Assembly (NCBI GenBank): GCA_029449245.1
Contig: JANATF010000002.1
Span: forward strand, 2,108,001 to 2,172,000
Length of the DNA stretch: 64,000 bases
Direction of reading: 5' to 3'
From: Mortierella alpina
Lineage: Eukaryota > Mortierellomycota > Mortierellomycetes > Mortierellales > Mortierellaceae
Both the position numbers and the translations under genes were made by a program. Every line of letters begins with the position of its first letter. Positions within the stretch are counted from its first letter, which is position 1. Shown here one piece after another: positions 18,201-28,100 of the stretch. Below the pieces are notes generated by a model, which was given only the letters and a program-made list of their open reading frames with translations, had not been told where the DNA came from and did no database searches.

Positions 18201-20592
18201 GACGGAATTGGTCGCGATAGTCCTGTCCAAGATAGGTGCTCCTGCAGCTGATAATCATTTTGGTGTCTGCTTGTCCCTTTTGATTGAACATATTCTCCGA
18301 GTGCAAGTTGACCTTGAGTTGGGTTTCGTCGTAACCATCGCAAATCAAGATCATCTTACGATTCTTCTTCAGCTCTTTGATCTTGTCCTCCTTGAATCCG
18401 TGAATCCGCAATTGCTCGCCAATGATATCTCGATAATTATCGGCCACAGCAGGCAGGTTGATGAAGAGTGGTATGTGGCCACCTGGCTTGTACTCGTTCC
18501 AAAGCTCGTGCTCAAGGTGTCTGTTGAATGTTGATTTTCCTGCTCCTGAATCACCCAGTACCAAGAACACCTGTCCATCGCTCTCCAGGAACTTTTTGAT
18601 CGTGATCATGAGCGGTAGAGCATCCTTGTCAGCAGCCTGAAGGTTGGCCTTCGCCTGAGGAGGGATGTACACGGTCTGGCTGTACTCCTGGATTCGTCTG
18701 AGCCGGAGGTCGCTGAGATCATACTCAAGGTAAGGAATATCTTGGACTAGGGCTAGAAGCGGCGACTTCACTGGGACAGGGAGGTGAGACCTCAACGGGT
18801 AGGGATGCGTGACGATGGCAGAGCCGTTGTCCATTGGGACCTGCAGAAAAGGAAGACTCAATTCTCTAGTTGCACGATCAGGCACCTCCGAGATCTTTCC
18901 GAGAATGGTCAGCATCCAAGACCTGACGCTGTCGTCCTTAGCCCAATCGGCGTCATTCAAGTAAAGATCACCCAGAAAACTGACGGCTTGCTCACGGATG
19001 CACGACTCCCACTCATCATCAACCGCTATCTCGCCCAGGAGCTGGGTGACACCCCATTGGAATCGAGAATCACGACGGCAAGGTGCCTCTCGGACCAGTT
19101 TGCTGAAATCGACCAATTGGCCTGCTCGGCAGAGAGCTGTAGCGGTGAGTACGGCAGGGTACCACGGATGCTTGTGTCCAGAGACAAGTCCCGTTCGGAG
19201 ACTATCGAACAGCCCACGCCCACTGTCAATCAATGAGCTGAAGCCTTCGTAGCTGGACCTGGCAATCCCATAAGTCTCCTCGACAGTCTTTTGCATCTGC
19301 TGGAGGCCTTCAAATAGTCCGTCAAAGTTCAACTGAATGACTCCTGACACCTTGATAATGCTCTCTGCGGCTCCTAGCGAGTGTCGCATGATAGCCTGAA
19401 AAGCGGATTCGTCGTCTGGAACATACTGCAGTGCCTGAAATGCGTACAGCGCTTGATACATCAGATAAGGGTCTGAGCTGGATTGCAATCCTGAGAGAAC
19501 TGAGGCCAGAGGCTCTCTTTCCTCGAGACGACGTAGATCTTTGACTTTGTGCTCTGGCTCGGCCATGACATCGAGAAGGCGCGAGACAGCCAGGGTTAAA
19601 TGGTACTGATGTTCCGACGACTGTTGATGGGTGTCTCCAAGGCGTTTTCTCATAATGCTCAAAATCTTGACAAGATCATCGGCGTCAAGATACGTCGGCG
19701 CGGCGCACTGGACCAACTGGACGAGACCTTGGAGCAGATCAACATCTAGAAGAATGGACTCTTGGAGCTCCGAAATGAAGCAATTGAGCAACTTGCGGTA
19801 GTGTGCCTGATCGAGGACAGACCCAAGGAGAACGACTTCAGAGACAGCGACCGGATCCTTGACAGCATTCTTGATGAATTCCTCAACGATGCGTGACCCC
19901 AACCAGCGGAGGTGCTCTTGTTTGATTGGGTTCTGTTCAATGGCTTTGATCCATTCCTGCTCGGTACTATCGGATTGCGTGGCTCTCAATGCTTCGCTTG
20001 TGAGGTCTGATGCACTCTCGAGACCTTCGCGCTGCAAGGAAGAAACCATGTTCCTCGGGAGAAGGCTGATGCACAAGGCGAGCTGGGACGAGCTGTCGAT
20101 ACGTGCGTCCAGTTTCGGTAATGTGATTCTGGTGGATGTTTTGGTCACATTCTCCGAGAAGATATTCAAGCGAGCAGCAGGCATGCCGATTGTGGGCTGT
20201 GACCCAGATCCTGAGCTGCTGACTTTGAGGCTGTAGACTTCAGAGGTGATGTCGGTGCTAGCAGATCGAGCGTGGCGGATGTTTGTCTGGGATGGGCCGT
20301 CTTGAATCGTGACCTTATCCTCATGTTTGGTTGACCGAAAGAAATTTCGAATTTTGTCCCGTTTTCTGAGTTGTTGGGACGAGATGGATATATTGTCGCC
20401 ATCAGAACTCAAGTCGGCGTGCTGAGATGAGATGGATTTATTCTCGTCATCGGAACTCAAGTTGGCTTGCTGAGACGACATCATTGCGGCTCCATGGCAG
20501 ATAAATGGGCTACGATCGGTCATTGACGGCATCAACGATCTGTTAGCATGTTTTCCGATGCCGGGTGATGATGTGCTGGGTTGATTGCTCAT
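15205..20592 (-). CDS. STAND/NLR-like protein 2: NACHT, pentapeptide repeats, 14 WD40 blades
   Basis: Intronless tandem paralogue of the gene at 8758-14151 with the same domain order, about 1,795 residues from the conserved start. Walker A GDSGAGKST near 680, Walker B-like MILICDGYDE, STAND motif FLHRSLLEYFYSRHI, pentapeptide repeats near 1107-1155, then exactly 14 WD40 segments, compatible with two seven-bladed propellers. The NACHT and helical regions are close to identical to gene 1, so the copies are recent or homogenised. The N-terminus carries a duplicated Ser-rich module (ISSQHADLSSDGDN and a near copy) present once in gene 1. It ends with seven extra residues (QISLGEP). An in-frame ATG at 20631 would add 13 residues, but the matching ATG in gene 1 is out of frame, so 20592 is preferred. 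Likely a cytosolic non-self or damage sensor; function is not shown here. Confidence 0.9.
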   Translation of the reverse strand: MSNQPSTSSPGIGKHANRSLMPSMTDRSPFICHGAAMMSSQQANLSSDDENKSISSQHADLSSDGDNISISSQQLRKRDKIRNFFRSTKHEDKVTIQDGPSQTNIRHARSASTDITSEVYSLKVSSSGSGSQPTIGMPAARLNIFSENVTKTSTRITLPKLDARIDSSSQLALCISLLPRNMVSSLQREGLESASDLTSEALRATQSDSTEQEWIKAIEQNPIKQEHLRWLGSRIVEEFIKNAVKDPVAVSEVVLLGSVLDQAHYRKLLNCFISELQESILLDVDLLQGLVQLVQCAAPTYLDADDLVKILSIMRKRLGDTHQQSSEHQYHLTLAVSRLLDVMAEPEHKVKDLRRLEEREPLASVLSGLQSSSDPYLMYQALYAFQALQYVPDDESAFQAIMRHSLGAAESIIKVSGVIQLNFDGLFEGLQQMQKTVEETYGIARSSYEGFSSLIDSGRGLFDSLRTGLVSGHKHPWYPAVLTATALCRAGQLVDFSKLVREAPCRRDSRFQWGVTQLLGEIAVDDEWESCIREQAVSFLGDLYLNDADWAKDDSVRSWMLTILGKISEVPDRATRELSLPFLQVPMDNGSAIVTHPYPLRSHLPVPVKSPLLALVQDIPYLEYDLSDLRLRRIQEYSQTVYIPPQAKANLQAADKDALPLMITIKKFLESDGQVFLVLGDSGAGKSTFNRHLEHELWNEYKPGGHIPLFINLPAVADNYRDIIGEQLRIHGFKEDKIKELKKNRKMILICDGYDETQLKVNLHSENMFNQKGQADTKMIISCRSTYLGQDYRDQFRPQQNDRYITATANLYTEAAIVPFSRDQIGDYIEQFVRDPEVHKLIGDKPVWSSENYLDMLRSIPNLMELVKNPFLLSLSLSALPGVVKDGTDITKIKVTRLTLYNSFIDQWLDISKRRLRTIKLSVEADSARQELLEDNFTAIAVDFLKNLAAAIFKEQDGNPVVQYTQRSDKGTWKVEFFGPKPDITLLRESSPLSRSGVQYRFLHRSLLEYFYSRHIQEASECAEALSDVSRDLARHPLSQRNLVKEPSIVEFLAEHAQDDSGFRHRLHQLIERSKADDMASQAAANAITILVRAGVLFNRANLAGIKIPGADLSGGQFDSAQLQGADLRNTNLFKIWLRQADLSNAQLEDVRFGEYPYLKEDNEVLSCAYSPDGTTLAVGLDSGTISLYDTTAWEKTYKFIAHTDYVRSVVFSPSGRQIASGSDDMTVRLWDAKTGAPGAILSGHTAWVKSVVFSPSGQQLASGSEDNTLRLWDAQTGASGAILSGHTGYVNSVVFSPSGQQIASGSDDNTVRLWDALSGAPGIILRGHSGWVRSVVFSPNGQQIASGSFDKTVRLWDAQTGAPGAILSGHTHFVRSVVFSPSGKQIASGSEDKTVRLWDAQTGAPGAILSGHTNAVYSVVFSPSDRQIASGSSDYKLRLWDTQTGAPGAIVGGHTDNVRSVVVSPSGHQIASGSFDKTVRLWNARTGAAGAILSGHDDYVYSVALSPSGQQIASGSEDNTVRLWDAQTGASGAILTGHTDCVKTVVFSPSGQQIASGSDDNTVRLWNAQTGASGAILSGHDDYVTSVVFSPSGQQIASGSDDKTVRLWDAQTGAPGAILNGHTHFVCSVVFSPSGQQIASGSADRTVRLWDAQTGAPGVILTGHTDYVRSVVFSPSGKQIASGSDDNTVRVWDVKSGHCLATVKDFHGVIWSIAWNASANGSYLSTGCSDKSVRMWKVEGTCHPVSVHLVWSSRHDVLVVSDTKILDAQGLSSTNRKLLEQRGAISKQISLGEP
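15370..17110 (-). repeat. Tandem 126-bp WD40-coding repeat array, NLR gene 2
   Basis: Twelve near-identical 126-bp units between a divergent first and last blade (14 WD40 segments in total). The framework codons match those in the array of the neighbouring NLR gene, while the short segment after GHT and the residues around SGS.D vary from unit to unit. Confidence 0.9.
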
Positions 20593-21169
20593 GGCAGTTG
20601 TCTTGAACTCTTGATGCTGCATCCATTGCAAAAGAAAGAATACGGTCAGCGCTTCCTATGAGCGAATGAATATAGTGGTTACGTAAAACTAAAGGTTGCT
20701 CTTACCTTTTGTAAGTCAAAGCTATGGCACTAACGATAAAGAGGAGGACAACGAAGGATCCAAAATGCCACAAAGAGATAGAAGGACGGCAGCACTAAGA
20801 TCAAGTAAGCACATCGATTTTGTTAGCGCCTATACAAGTATCCATGGCTAAATCAAGTTTTGTGTGTTCATAGGTCTTGCAATACCTGGAGACAGACAAA
20901 AGAGAGAGCGTTCTTCAAGAGCGATAGTAGGATCTGTCGGTCTTAGATGGCTCAGGAACAATGTCTTCGTAGTCGAGTGTTTGAATCCCTGGTGGTCAAC
21001 GACGTCAAGTCATGGCGAGATATTCAAGTTCACCATATGTGGGTTAGCATGAAAGTTCGGGGGTAGGAGGTCTAGCTCATTATCACTACACTTGACTCCA
21101 TCCTCAAGCATACCCTCACACTTACAAGTTCTTAATGGTAATTTTGGTTCTCTTTGGAGAATGAGTGTA

Positions 21170-21300
21170 TCGATGGAGAAAAAGAAACGGAATGGTGAGA
21201 AGGGAAAGACATGGTACGAATATTTAAAGGCGTGGAAGCGGCACACAATCTTAATCTTCGCCCCTTCGATCTTTCTTGTGTGCCTCGAGCATTGTGTTAC
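21170..21300 (-). promoter_or_regulatory. Conserved upstream block of NLR gene 2 with TTTAAA element
   Basis: Counterpart of 14520-14640, with TTTAAA at 21223-21228, about 630 nt before the conserved start codon at 20592. The spacer between block and coding sequence is longer than in gene 1. Promoter role is inferred from conservation between paralogues. Confidence 0.45.
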
Positions 21301-22073
21301 AATGGTCATCTGCGCATGAATATGCAGGGGCATCTTGTATTAGCCCCCCAACCGTCTGCCACTTTTTTAGTCTGCCAGCTTCGCTTCAAATTCAGTGTGC
21401 GACGGGATTACAAAATAAGGGTGATGGACCATTTTTGCTCTCTTACGTCCATCGAAGCGTCTGCTCGGCAAGAGAACTCGCCGAAGTTCCTGTTGACTCT
21501 GCTTTCTTTGTGTACTCTGCTTTCCAGTTTTCTTGTCTTGTCCTTCTTGCCGCGGAGAGAAAGAAGATCGAGCGTGAAGAACGGTGCTGGAACTGTGTAG
21601 ACGAAAAGAACTTTGTGCTACTCCCGCACCAATAAAATCGTCCATCCGTTTAATCATCGTTATGAAAGGTTAGAGCAAAGGGAAAAGACAAAGGAGACTT
21701 GGGAATTTTGTTTGGTGTGGTCTTGGTCTGCGCAGAAGCCATGGCCTGTGCTCATTTCTTGTGGACGAATGTTTGTACATTTCGACTATGTGCGGACTTT
21801 ATCTTGATACTCACTTTTCTTGGTCCTGCTTTCCTTCTCACACCCACAGGTACCATGAGTGGTGTTCACCTCATCGCCATACTGAAAGTCAATAGAAGAG
21901 GGCCGCCAAAAAACCAAAAGTCAAGTACGCTCCTCCTTGTCCAATTTGCAGTTTTGTGCTCTCTGTCATCCTCTCCCTTTCAGCGCATGCAATGTTCATA
22001 TTACAGTAGATAGAATGCTCCGTACACTGGGCAAAGGCAATAAAGTGGTTGATGGTACAGACAGACACTCGTG

Positions 22074-22079
22074 TTTATT
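22074..22079 (-). terminator. Poly(A) signal AATAAA of the DIP2-like gene
   Basis: Plus-strand TTTATT, about 85 nt past the stop at 22164. Confidence 0.4.
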
Positions 22080-22163
22080 CTTACAAGTCGACAACAGGAC
22101 ACACAAAAAACAACCATCACCTCTCTATCTCTCCCTCCCTGTGTCTTTCTCACGCCTTTCTCC

Positions 22164-25100
22164 TCAATTCAGACCCGTCTTCCGCATTTCGGACCACTTT
22201 GCATTCATTCCCTTCATGATCCCCTTGACTCCACCACCACGCGTCAACTCCTCAGCCGACAGCGACCTCCCGTCCTGAGCCAGCATCTGTCGCGTATGAG
22301 CCGGTCTCTGCTGTCCTCCTACTGCTCCTGCTCCTGCTGCTCCCTGGTGCAAATGAGGCTGACTATGCTGCTGCTGCGCCAACCGCGGCCCTCGTGACCG
22401 ATCTCCTCCCCACATCGCCATCTCGTTCGCCAAACTCTGCGCCACAGACGCATTGGTCGCGCTACCAGCACCACCAGCAGAAAGCCCCGCTCCATTCGAG
22501 CCCACCGAGACGCTGTGATGCGGCGAGGGGCTGTGGTGGCCCACAAACGCCTGCTGGGACAGGGGTCTTGGAAGAGCTGCAGCAGATGCTGCGACTGTAG
22601 ACACGGAAGGCTGTATAGGAAGCGCGTTCAAGCTGTTGGCGCCGCCCGGTTGGTAATGTGTCTGCGGCTGGTAACCTGTAGCCGACATGGGTGATTGAAC
22701 AAGTGGGTTGGTGGTTCCAGGAGGCAAAGGAATGTTGGCCACAAGCAGTGGCGATCCGTACAGACTGCTGCGATTGGGATTGTTGGCTGCACTGAAACCA
22801 GGCAGGTCGCCCGATATCAGGATAGTGCCGCTGTTGAGATTATTGCCATTACCGTTGCTGCCGTTGTTATTGTTGTAGTTGAACCCTCCTCCGCGACTGT
22901 TGTTACTGTTGCTTGGCGTCGGCAGGATAGGCGTGAGGCCAATGCCAGGCAGTATTCGGCTTCCATTATTGCTGCCACTGCCCCCGGCGGATGACATTGG
23001 CGGGTGCTGAATTTGAAGCTGATAATTGGCACCTCTTGATCCTGGAGGCGTAGTCAACGTCGAATCCGAGGACACACCGCGCTCATGAATTGGCGGCAAG
23101 AGCGACTTTGGGACCGGCGCTAGTGCCTTTCCGTGGCAATGGTGCAGATGAAGGATGGGCAGTCGCTCAGACGTGTACAACCCGCAAATCGCTTCCCTAG
23201 GCTTCAGTCCATCTGCGACTCTCCGTGCCGTCGAGACAGTCTCACCCACCAGCACGATAGTATCGGGCAGGAATTGGTGTTGTTCCAAAATCGCGTGCAT
23301 GATTGGAATGTACATCGAGACCAACACCTCGGGCTCTTGGTTCAGGACCTTGACCACACACACGACCTGACCCTGTGGTGTCTTGAACGTCAAACAACCT
23401 TGAGATGCCACGTTGGCGTGGGAGCCTTCCACAGTCGTCTCGACATCCACGGCAAAATGTAGCAGTCCAAGCATCTGGAAAGATTCTTCCATGCTTCCCA
23501 AGACAAAGAGCTGGAACGAGCCCGACATCGCCTGTGCGTTCGCCTGAGCAGCTGCCTGCGCATTGGGGCCATTGCTCCACTGCGGCTGATTCATGAGCTG
23601 TTGCTGCTGACTATTCCACAAAAAGCCAAGGTCGCCCGTCCGCACGTACCGCACCCGATTATCATAACCAGAAATGCAAGCCCCGAACGGCTGTGGATGA
23701 CCTGGATTGGTGACGACATATCCTGGTGGGACATGGAATGAGTTTGCACTCGAGTCCGAGCAGACCCAGATCTCACCAATCTGGTTGGCACCACACACCT
23801 CAAACGTCTCCGGGTGAACAATGGCGATCGATGTGCACACAGTCGACTGAAAGTGTAGAAAAGAATACAAAAGAGATGTTGTTAATGGTCGCTGTAAAAA
23901 AAAAATTGCAGCTTCAATTCCAAGTGCGATACGATAGCCAAACTTACAATGCCCACATCTTCCAACCACACGCCAGTGTGATCATCGCCCTCTGAGGTAG
24001 CCTTCACTATGCCGAATCGAAGGTGTCTGGACGAGACATGGATGCGAACAGGTCCTGTTATGGCCCGCTCTGCTTGAGAGGTCACCATAAAGTTGAGCGG
24101 GTGACTGTAGATCAAATTCAACGCCTCGGGTTCCATTTTGAGCGGGCCTAAGCGCCCGATAGTCGTCGTGTACTTTTCTCGTTGAATCCTTCCATGACCG
24201 CATACCATAAAGTTCTTCACCGATTCAAGCGAGACTGAGCCAAGATTCAATGGTCCATGTGAGCCATCCAGACGCATGAGCAGTTGGTCCAGCAGTGGAT
24301 AGGTCAGCGCTATGTCTTGGGCTAGATCAAGAAGAAAATATGTATCATATAAGTGCTTGCTCCTCTCGTGAATACTCTGTCAAGAGTGCCGTCGCAGTGC
24401 ACACAAAACCAGCTCAACTAAAAGTGGCATACCTTTGTAGCGGGAGACTGCCTCCAGCCAGATAATTGGGTTGGCATAATAGTCGAGGGTTTGAAGAACT
24501 ATTGTCGGTCCACCGTTGTAAATTCCACTAAGGCAGCCTTGGATGAACCCAAGACCAGTGAAAAGGCTCATGCATGTCACAACAGGCTGTCCTGTAGTAG
24601 TGTTGAACTGACGCTTTTGGTTCCTGCATAGGTTGTTCAGCGTTTCGTGGTTAAGCATGAGCAGCTTGCGGCTAGCAATTGAACCTAACTTGGCTTCAGG
24701 ATCAATCAGATAAACTGCTGGATAGCTCGATCCGAACCACTCCTTTCGAGGTGCATATCCAGAGAGTGCTCCCAAAATCTGCTTTGTCTTGGCGGCCTTG
24801 GTCACGTTGTAGAATGGTGGGAGATCCGCAGAATTAAAGATATCCAAAGTCTGAGAGTACTGAGGCGTAAAGCCGGCTCGACAGGATCGTAGTTGGGCAC
24901 CTGTCGACTTGAGCTTCAGATACTCGTCTGCTGCTATGTTGCCGAGTATGGCTTTCACTTTGACCTCATCCATAATGCGCATGAGTGTCCTCAAGATGGA
25001 ATTCCGTCTGTCCTCTATAGCCTTGTTCGTCAGTGCAGGGTTGTTGGCGTAGGATGAGCTGGTTCCCGCACCTGTCGCTCCAGCACTGAATCCAGATGTC

Positions 25101-28100
25101 GATGCGCCAGGTGTATGCCCACCAGCAAAGTGTGCTAGCTGGGAGGGAAGGTGACTCAAGTGGGGGTTGTCCGGCAAAGGCAATGGGATGGGGATGAGGC
25201 CTAGGACCCAGCAGGCATGAAGCGTGACGATATACTCCAGATCTTGAGAAAACCACAACACAACGTGGTCGCCTGCCTTCAGTCCACACTTCTTGTCCAG
25301 ATGCATGGCATATCCAGTGACCTTTTGGTTGAACTTTTTGAACGGTATCGATTTGTGCTCTTTTCCACGAGCATCGAGCTCAATGAACGCTACATCGTCG
25401 GGTTGGATGATCGACCTCCAGATCAAAACGTCCGTGATGCTGTGGAACTTGCCCATAAAGACATTGGTTTTCTCGTCGTACGCATCCGGGCTTGTGATGT
25501 TGGAGGTATACTGCACATATCGAACTGCCGCTCCCTGCCGGCGCTGTCTCATCGCGATGCACTCTAATGACAAAGGGACGAAAACGGATGAGTTTCATTC
25601 AGCAGCATAGGACTGTTTCGTGACAAAAGAATATGCTACTTACCACGACTCCAGAAACCATTCGTGGGATCGTCTCCTCTTGGGATGTTGAACAACACGT
25701 CGTCCGTGAAGGTGGCAAAGTACAGGATCTTGAAGATCCTTCCCAGTTCAATCATCTTTTTGGTAAGAGCGTGGTCAACCACCCGCCGACCATTTTCAAA
25801 TATCCGGGGCAACGTGTTCATATCCCAGACAGCAACACAATAGCTTCGTAGCGCGTTCACTTCCTTCAGGACATGGCGCGCGTTGATAGCGACATGTTGT
25901 GCCACGGTGTTAAGAGGCTGTCCACTTGACCTGCTTTCCTTGGAGAGCTCGATGCAGACAACGGGTAGATACTCCTTGTTAACGATACACTCAAAGATGG
26001 ACCTGCAGCCCCAGAGAGCAAAGATGAGAGAGGAAAATACGTTTAAATCATCAGGACAGACGTTAAGGCTCTCGCGACCGCGAAAGATGTGATATGATGA
26101 GCACTTACAGCACTCCAATGCCACCAATGTTGTTGAGGAGTGTCTCTAATAAATCCGAGGTGTGGTGGTACTCGTACTGAGACCCAATTGGCTTCATGGG
26201 GTCAGCCAAATCCTGCTGCAGTCGATCCCAATATGAACCAAAAATAATGATGCGGCCTTCAATGATGGTGCCCAACAGCCCAGTGCGAAGCATCCTCTCG
26301 GCTCCAGGAGGGCGATAAAGAGTCGGGATCATAGTCTCTTCTGTGACGATGTACGGCTTTGCATTGAAGATCTCCTGTGTATGCTCCGGCAAGCCCCAGA
26401 AACCGACTGGCATTCCTGGCGAGCTCACCCAGATCTCTCCGACCATTTCAGGCAATGAAAGTGCTAACGTTTCTGGGTCGACCACTAGTGCCGTTGCTAT
26501 CAAGCCCAAATACACCAGGGTGTTGTTAGTGAATGTATCCTGATATCCTAGGAAGACCCTAAGGGGTTCGTCTCGTCCATCACTTACATTGTGCTAATGG
26601 GTATCCAAAGGCGCCCACCAGAACAGTGTCATGCTCAGCCTGTCGCTCGATGGCCTCATCGCCTGTGGCCAGGACAACGACCCGATTCGAACGCAAGGAT
26701 GCTCTATGCAACAGATAGTTACCGCCAACAAGAGACGATACAGGATGGTTCGAAAGACTGCCCTGCCCCTTAGAATCGGCCTTGCTGTCCTTCGATGCGG
26801 TGTTTGCTTCTGGTAGCTGCAAGCGATTCTCCACAGGTTTTCCATCGGGGCCCTGATCTACAGACGGGCGCCTTGGGTCTGGTAGCGTGGACTTTCTGTA
26901 CTGCTTCCTCAGATCAACCTTCTCGATGGCTGGTGGAGGATCCAGAGCGTCCCGAGTACAAACTATCATTCCGCCGTGCTCCAGTAGGCTTAGATAGGCA
27001 ATCACACCAAGGTCGTTCCTGTTCTTTCCAGTTTTGCGTTCTGGTGACGATGGGTTGATGGCGATGCCGTCTGCAGACTGACTAGGAGTGGATATATCGT
27101 GTTGTGGAACCATACTCAGTGGGTAAAGGTAATCGTCCAAGAATTCTCTGTTCAATCCTGGATTACAGCGCTGGGCATCAACGTAGACGGTGTTGAGGAA
27201 GCGCAGATCCGGGCGTGTTGGAGTCACTGTAGCCTGAGGATTGATCCTGAAGTTTCTCAGTAGTTTTTCTATGCCATTGTAGTCTGTAAATGCAATATTG
27301 GCTATTCAAAGTGCAGTATGACAAACGAAGGGGGGGGTTAGCAGGTCAACCTAAATAACCATGTTCTATCGGGACATAATTTCAGCAATACGGCAATCTG
27401 TGTACATCCATGCATACCTCTATACGCTGCGACTGAGTGCGCCCATAGTCCAGAGATGGCTGTGATGGAGCTTTCCATAAAGACCGTAAAGCTGCCGCAG
27501 TGGACGCCCATGATGCAGCCAAGAATAAGACCAGACTGCTGGCGAGGCTCTAGCCATGTCATCACAGTACCAGCCATTGGTTTGCTATTTGGCGATCTCT
27601 TGCCGTCTCTCGTAAATGGCACAGAGGGGTCGGTTGCTAGCGACGGATCGGGCTGCGCGTGGCCGTTTTTGTCTCGATACAGTGCCGGGCGCCAAAGGAA
27701 GGTGGAGTAGAGAGCTCGACACTGTGTCATGAGGTTTTTGTGGCTTACTGCAACGCCTTTGAGCTCGCCCGCGGCCGACTTTGTGTACTCGATGTAGGCG
27801 AGCTCGGTGTTTCTGATAGGTAGGCGCTCCTGCTGGTTGTTTTTGGGCGCCCAGGTCTCCAGAATGTCGGTTTGCCACCAAGTCACGCCCGTTGGCCAAA
27901 CTGCTCCCTTCCGTAGGTCCTTTTGAAGAGATTTGTGGTTGATTTGGGTTGTCAAGGCCAGCTCCACTTTGGCCGACGTCATGATGTACACCATCTCTGA
28001 AAACTCTTGGATTTGGTTGACGAGCACAGGAACAACGCCCGCAAGAATGGCGCCGTAGAATGCAGCGACAAACTCCAAGATCTCTGACAGTCTAAAGACA

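Larger units (their letters stand above)
20593..22163. other. Intergenic: 5' region of NLR gene 2 and 3' flank of DIP2-like gene
   Basis: No convincing gene. Positions about 20870-21310 resemble the upstream region of NLR gene 1 (for example ACCTGGAGA.AGACAAAA, CAAGAGCGATA, and the TTTAAA block). The right part has no recognisable feature except a poly(A) signal for the DIP2-like gene. Confidence 0.55.

Noticed and set aside
8758-20592. Possibility that the NLR genes are bacterial acquisitions because they lack introns
   Set aside because: Codon use and base composition look like the neighbours, NACHT-WD40 genes are common and often intronless in fungi, and no mobile-element ends were seen.
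20593-20631. Upstream in-frame ATG for NLR gene 2 adding 13 residues
   Set aside because: The homologous ATG of gene 1 is out of frame because of a 7-base difference, so the shared downstream ATG is the better start.
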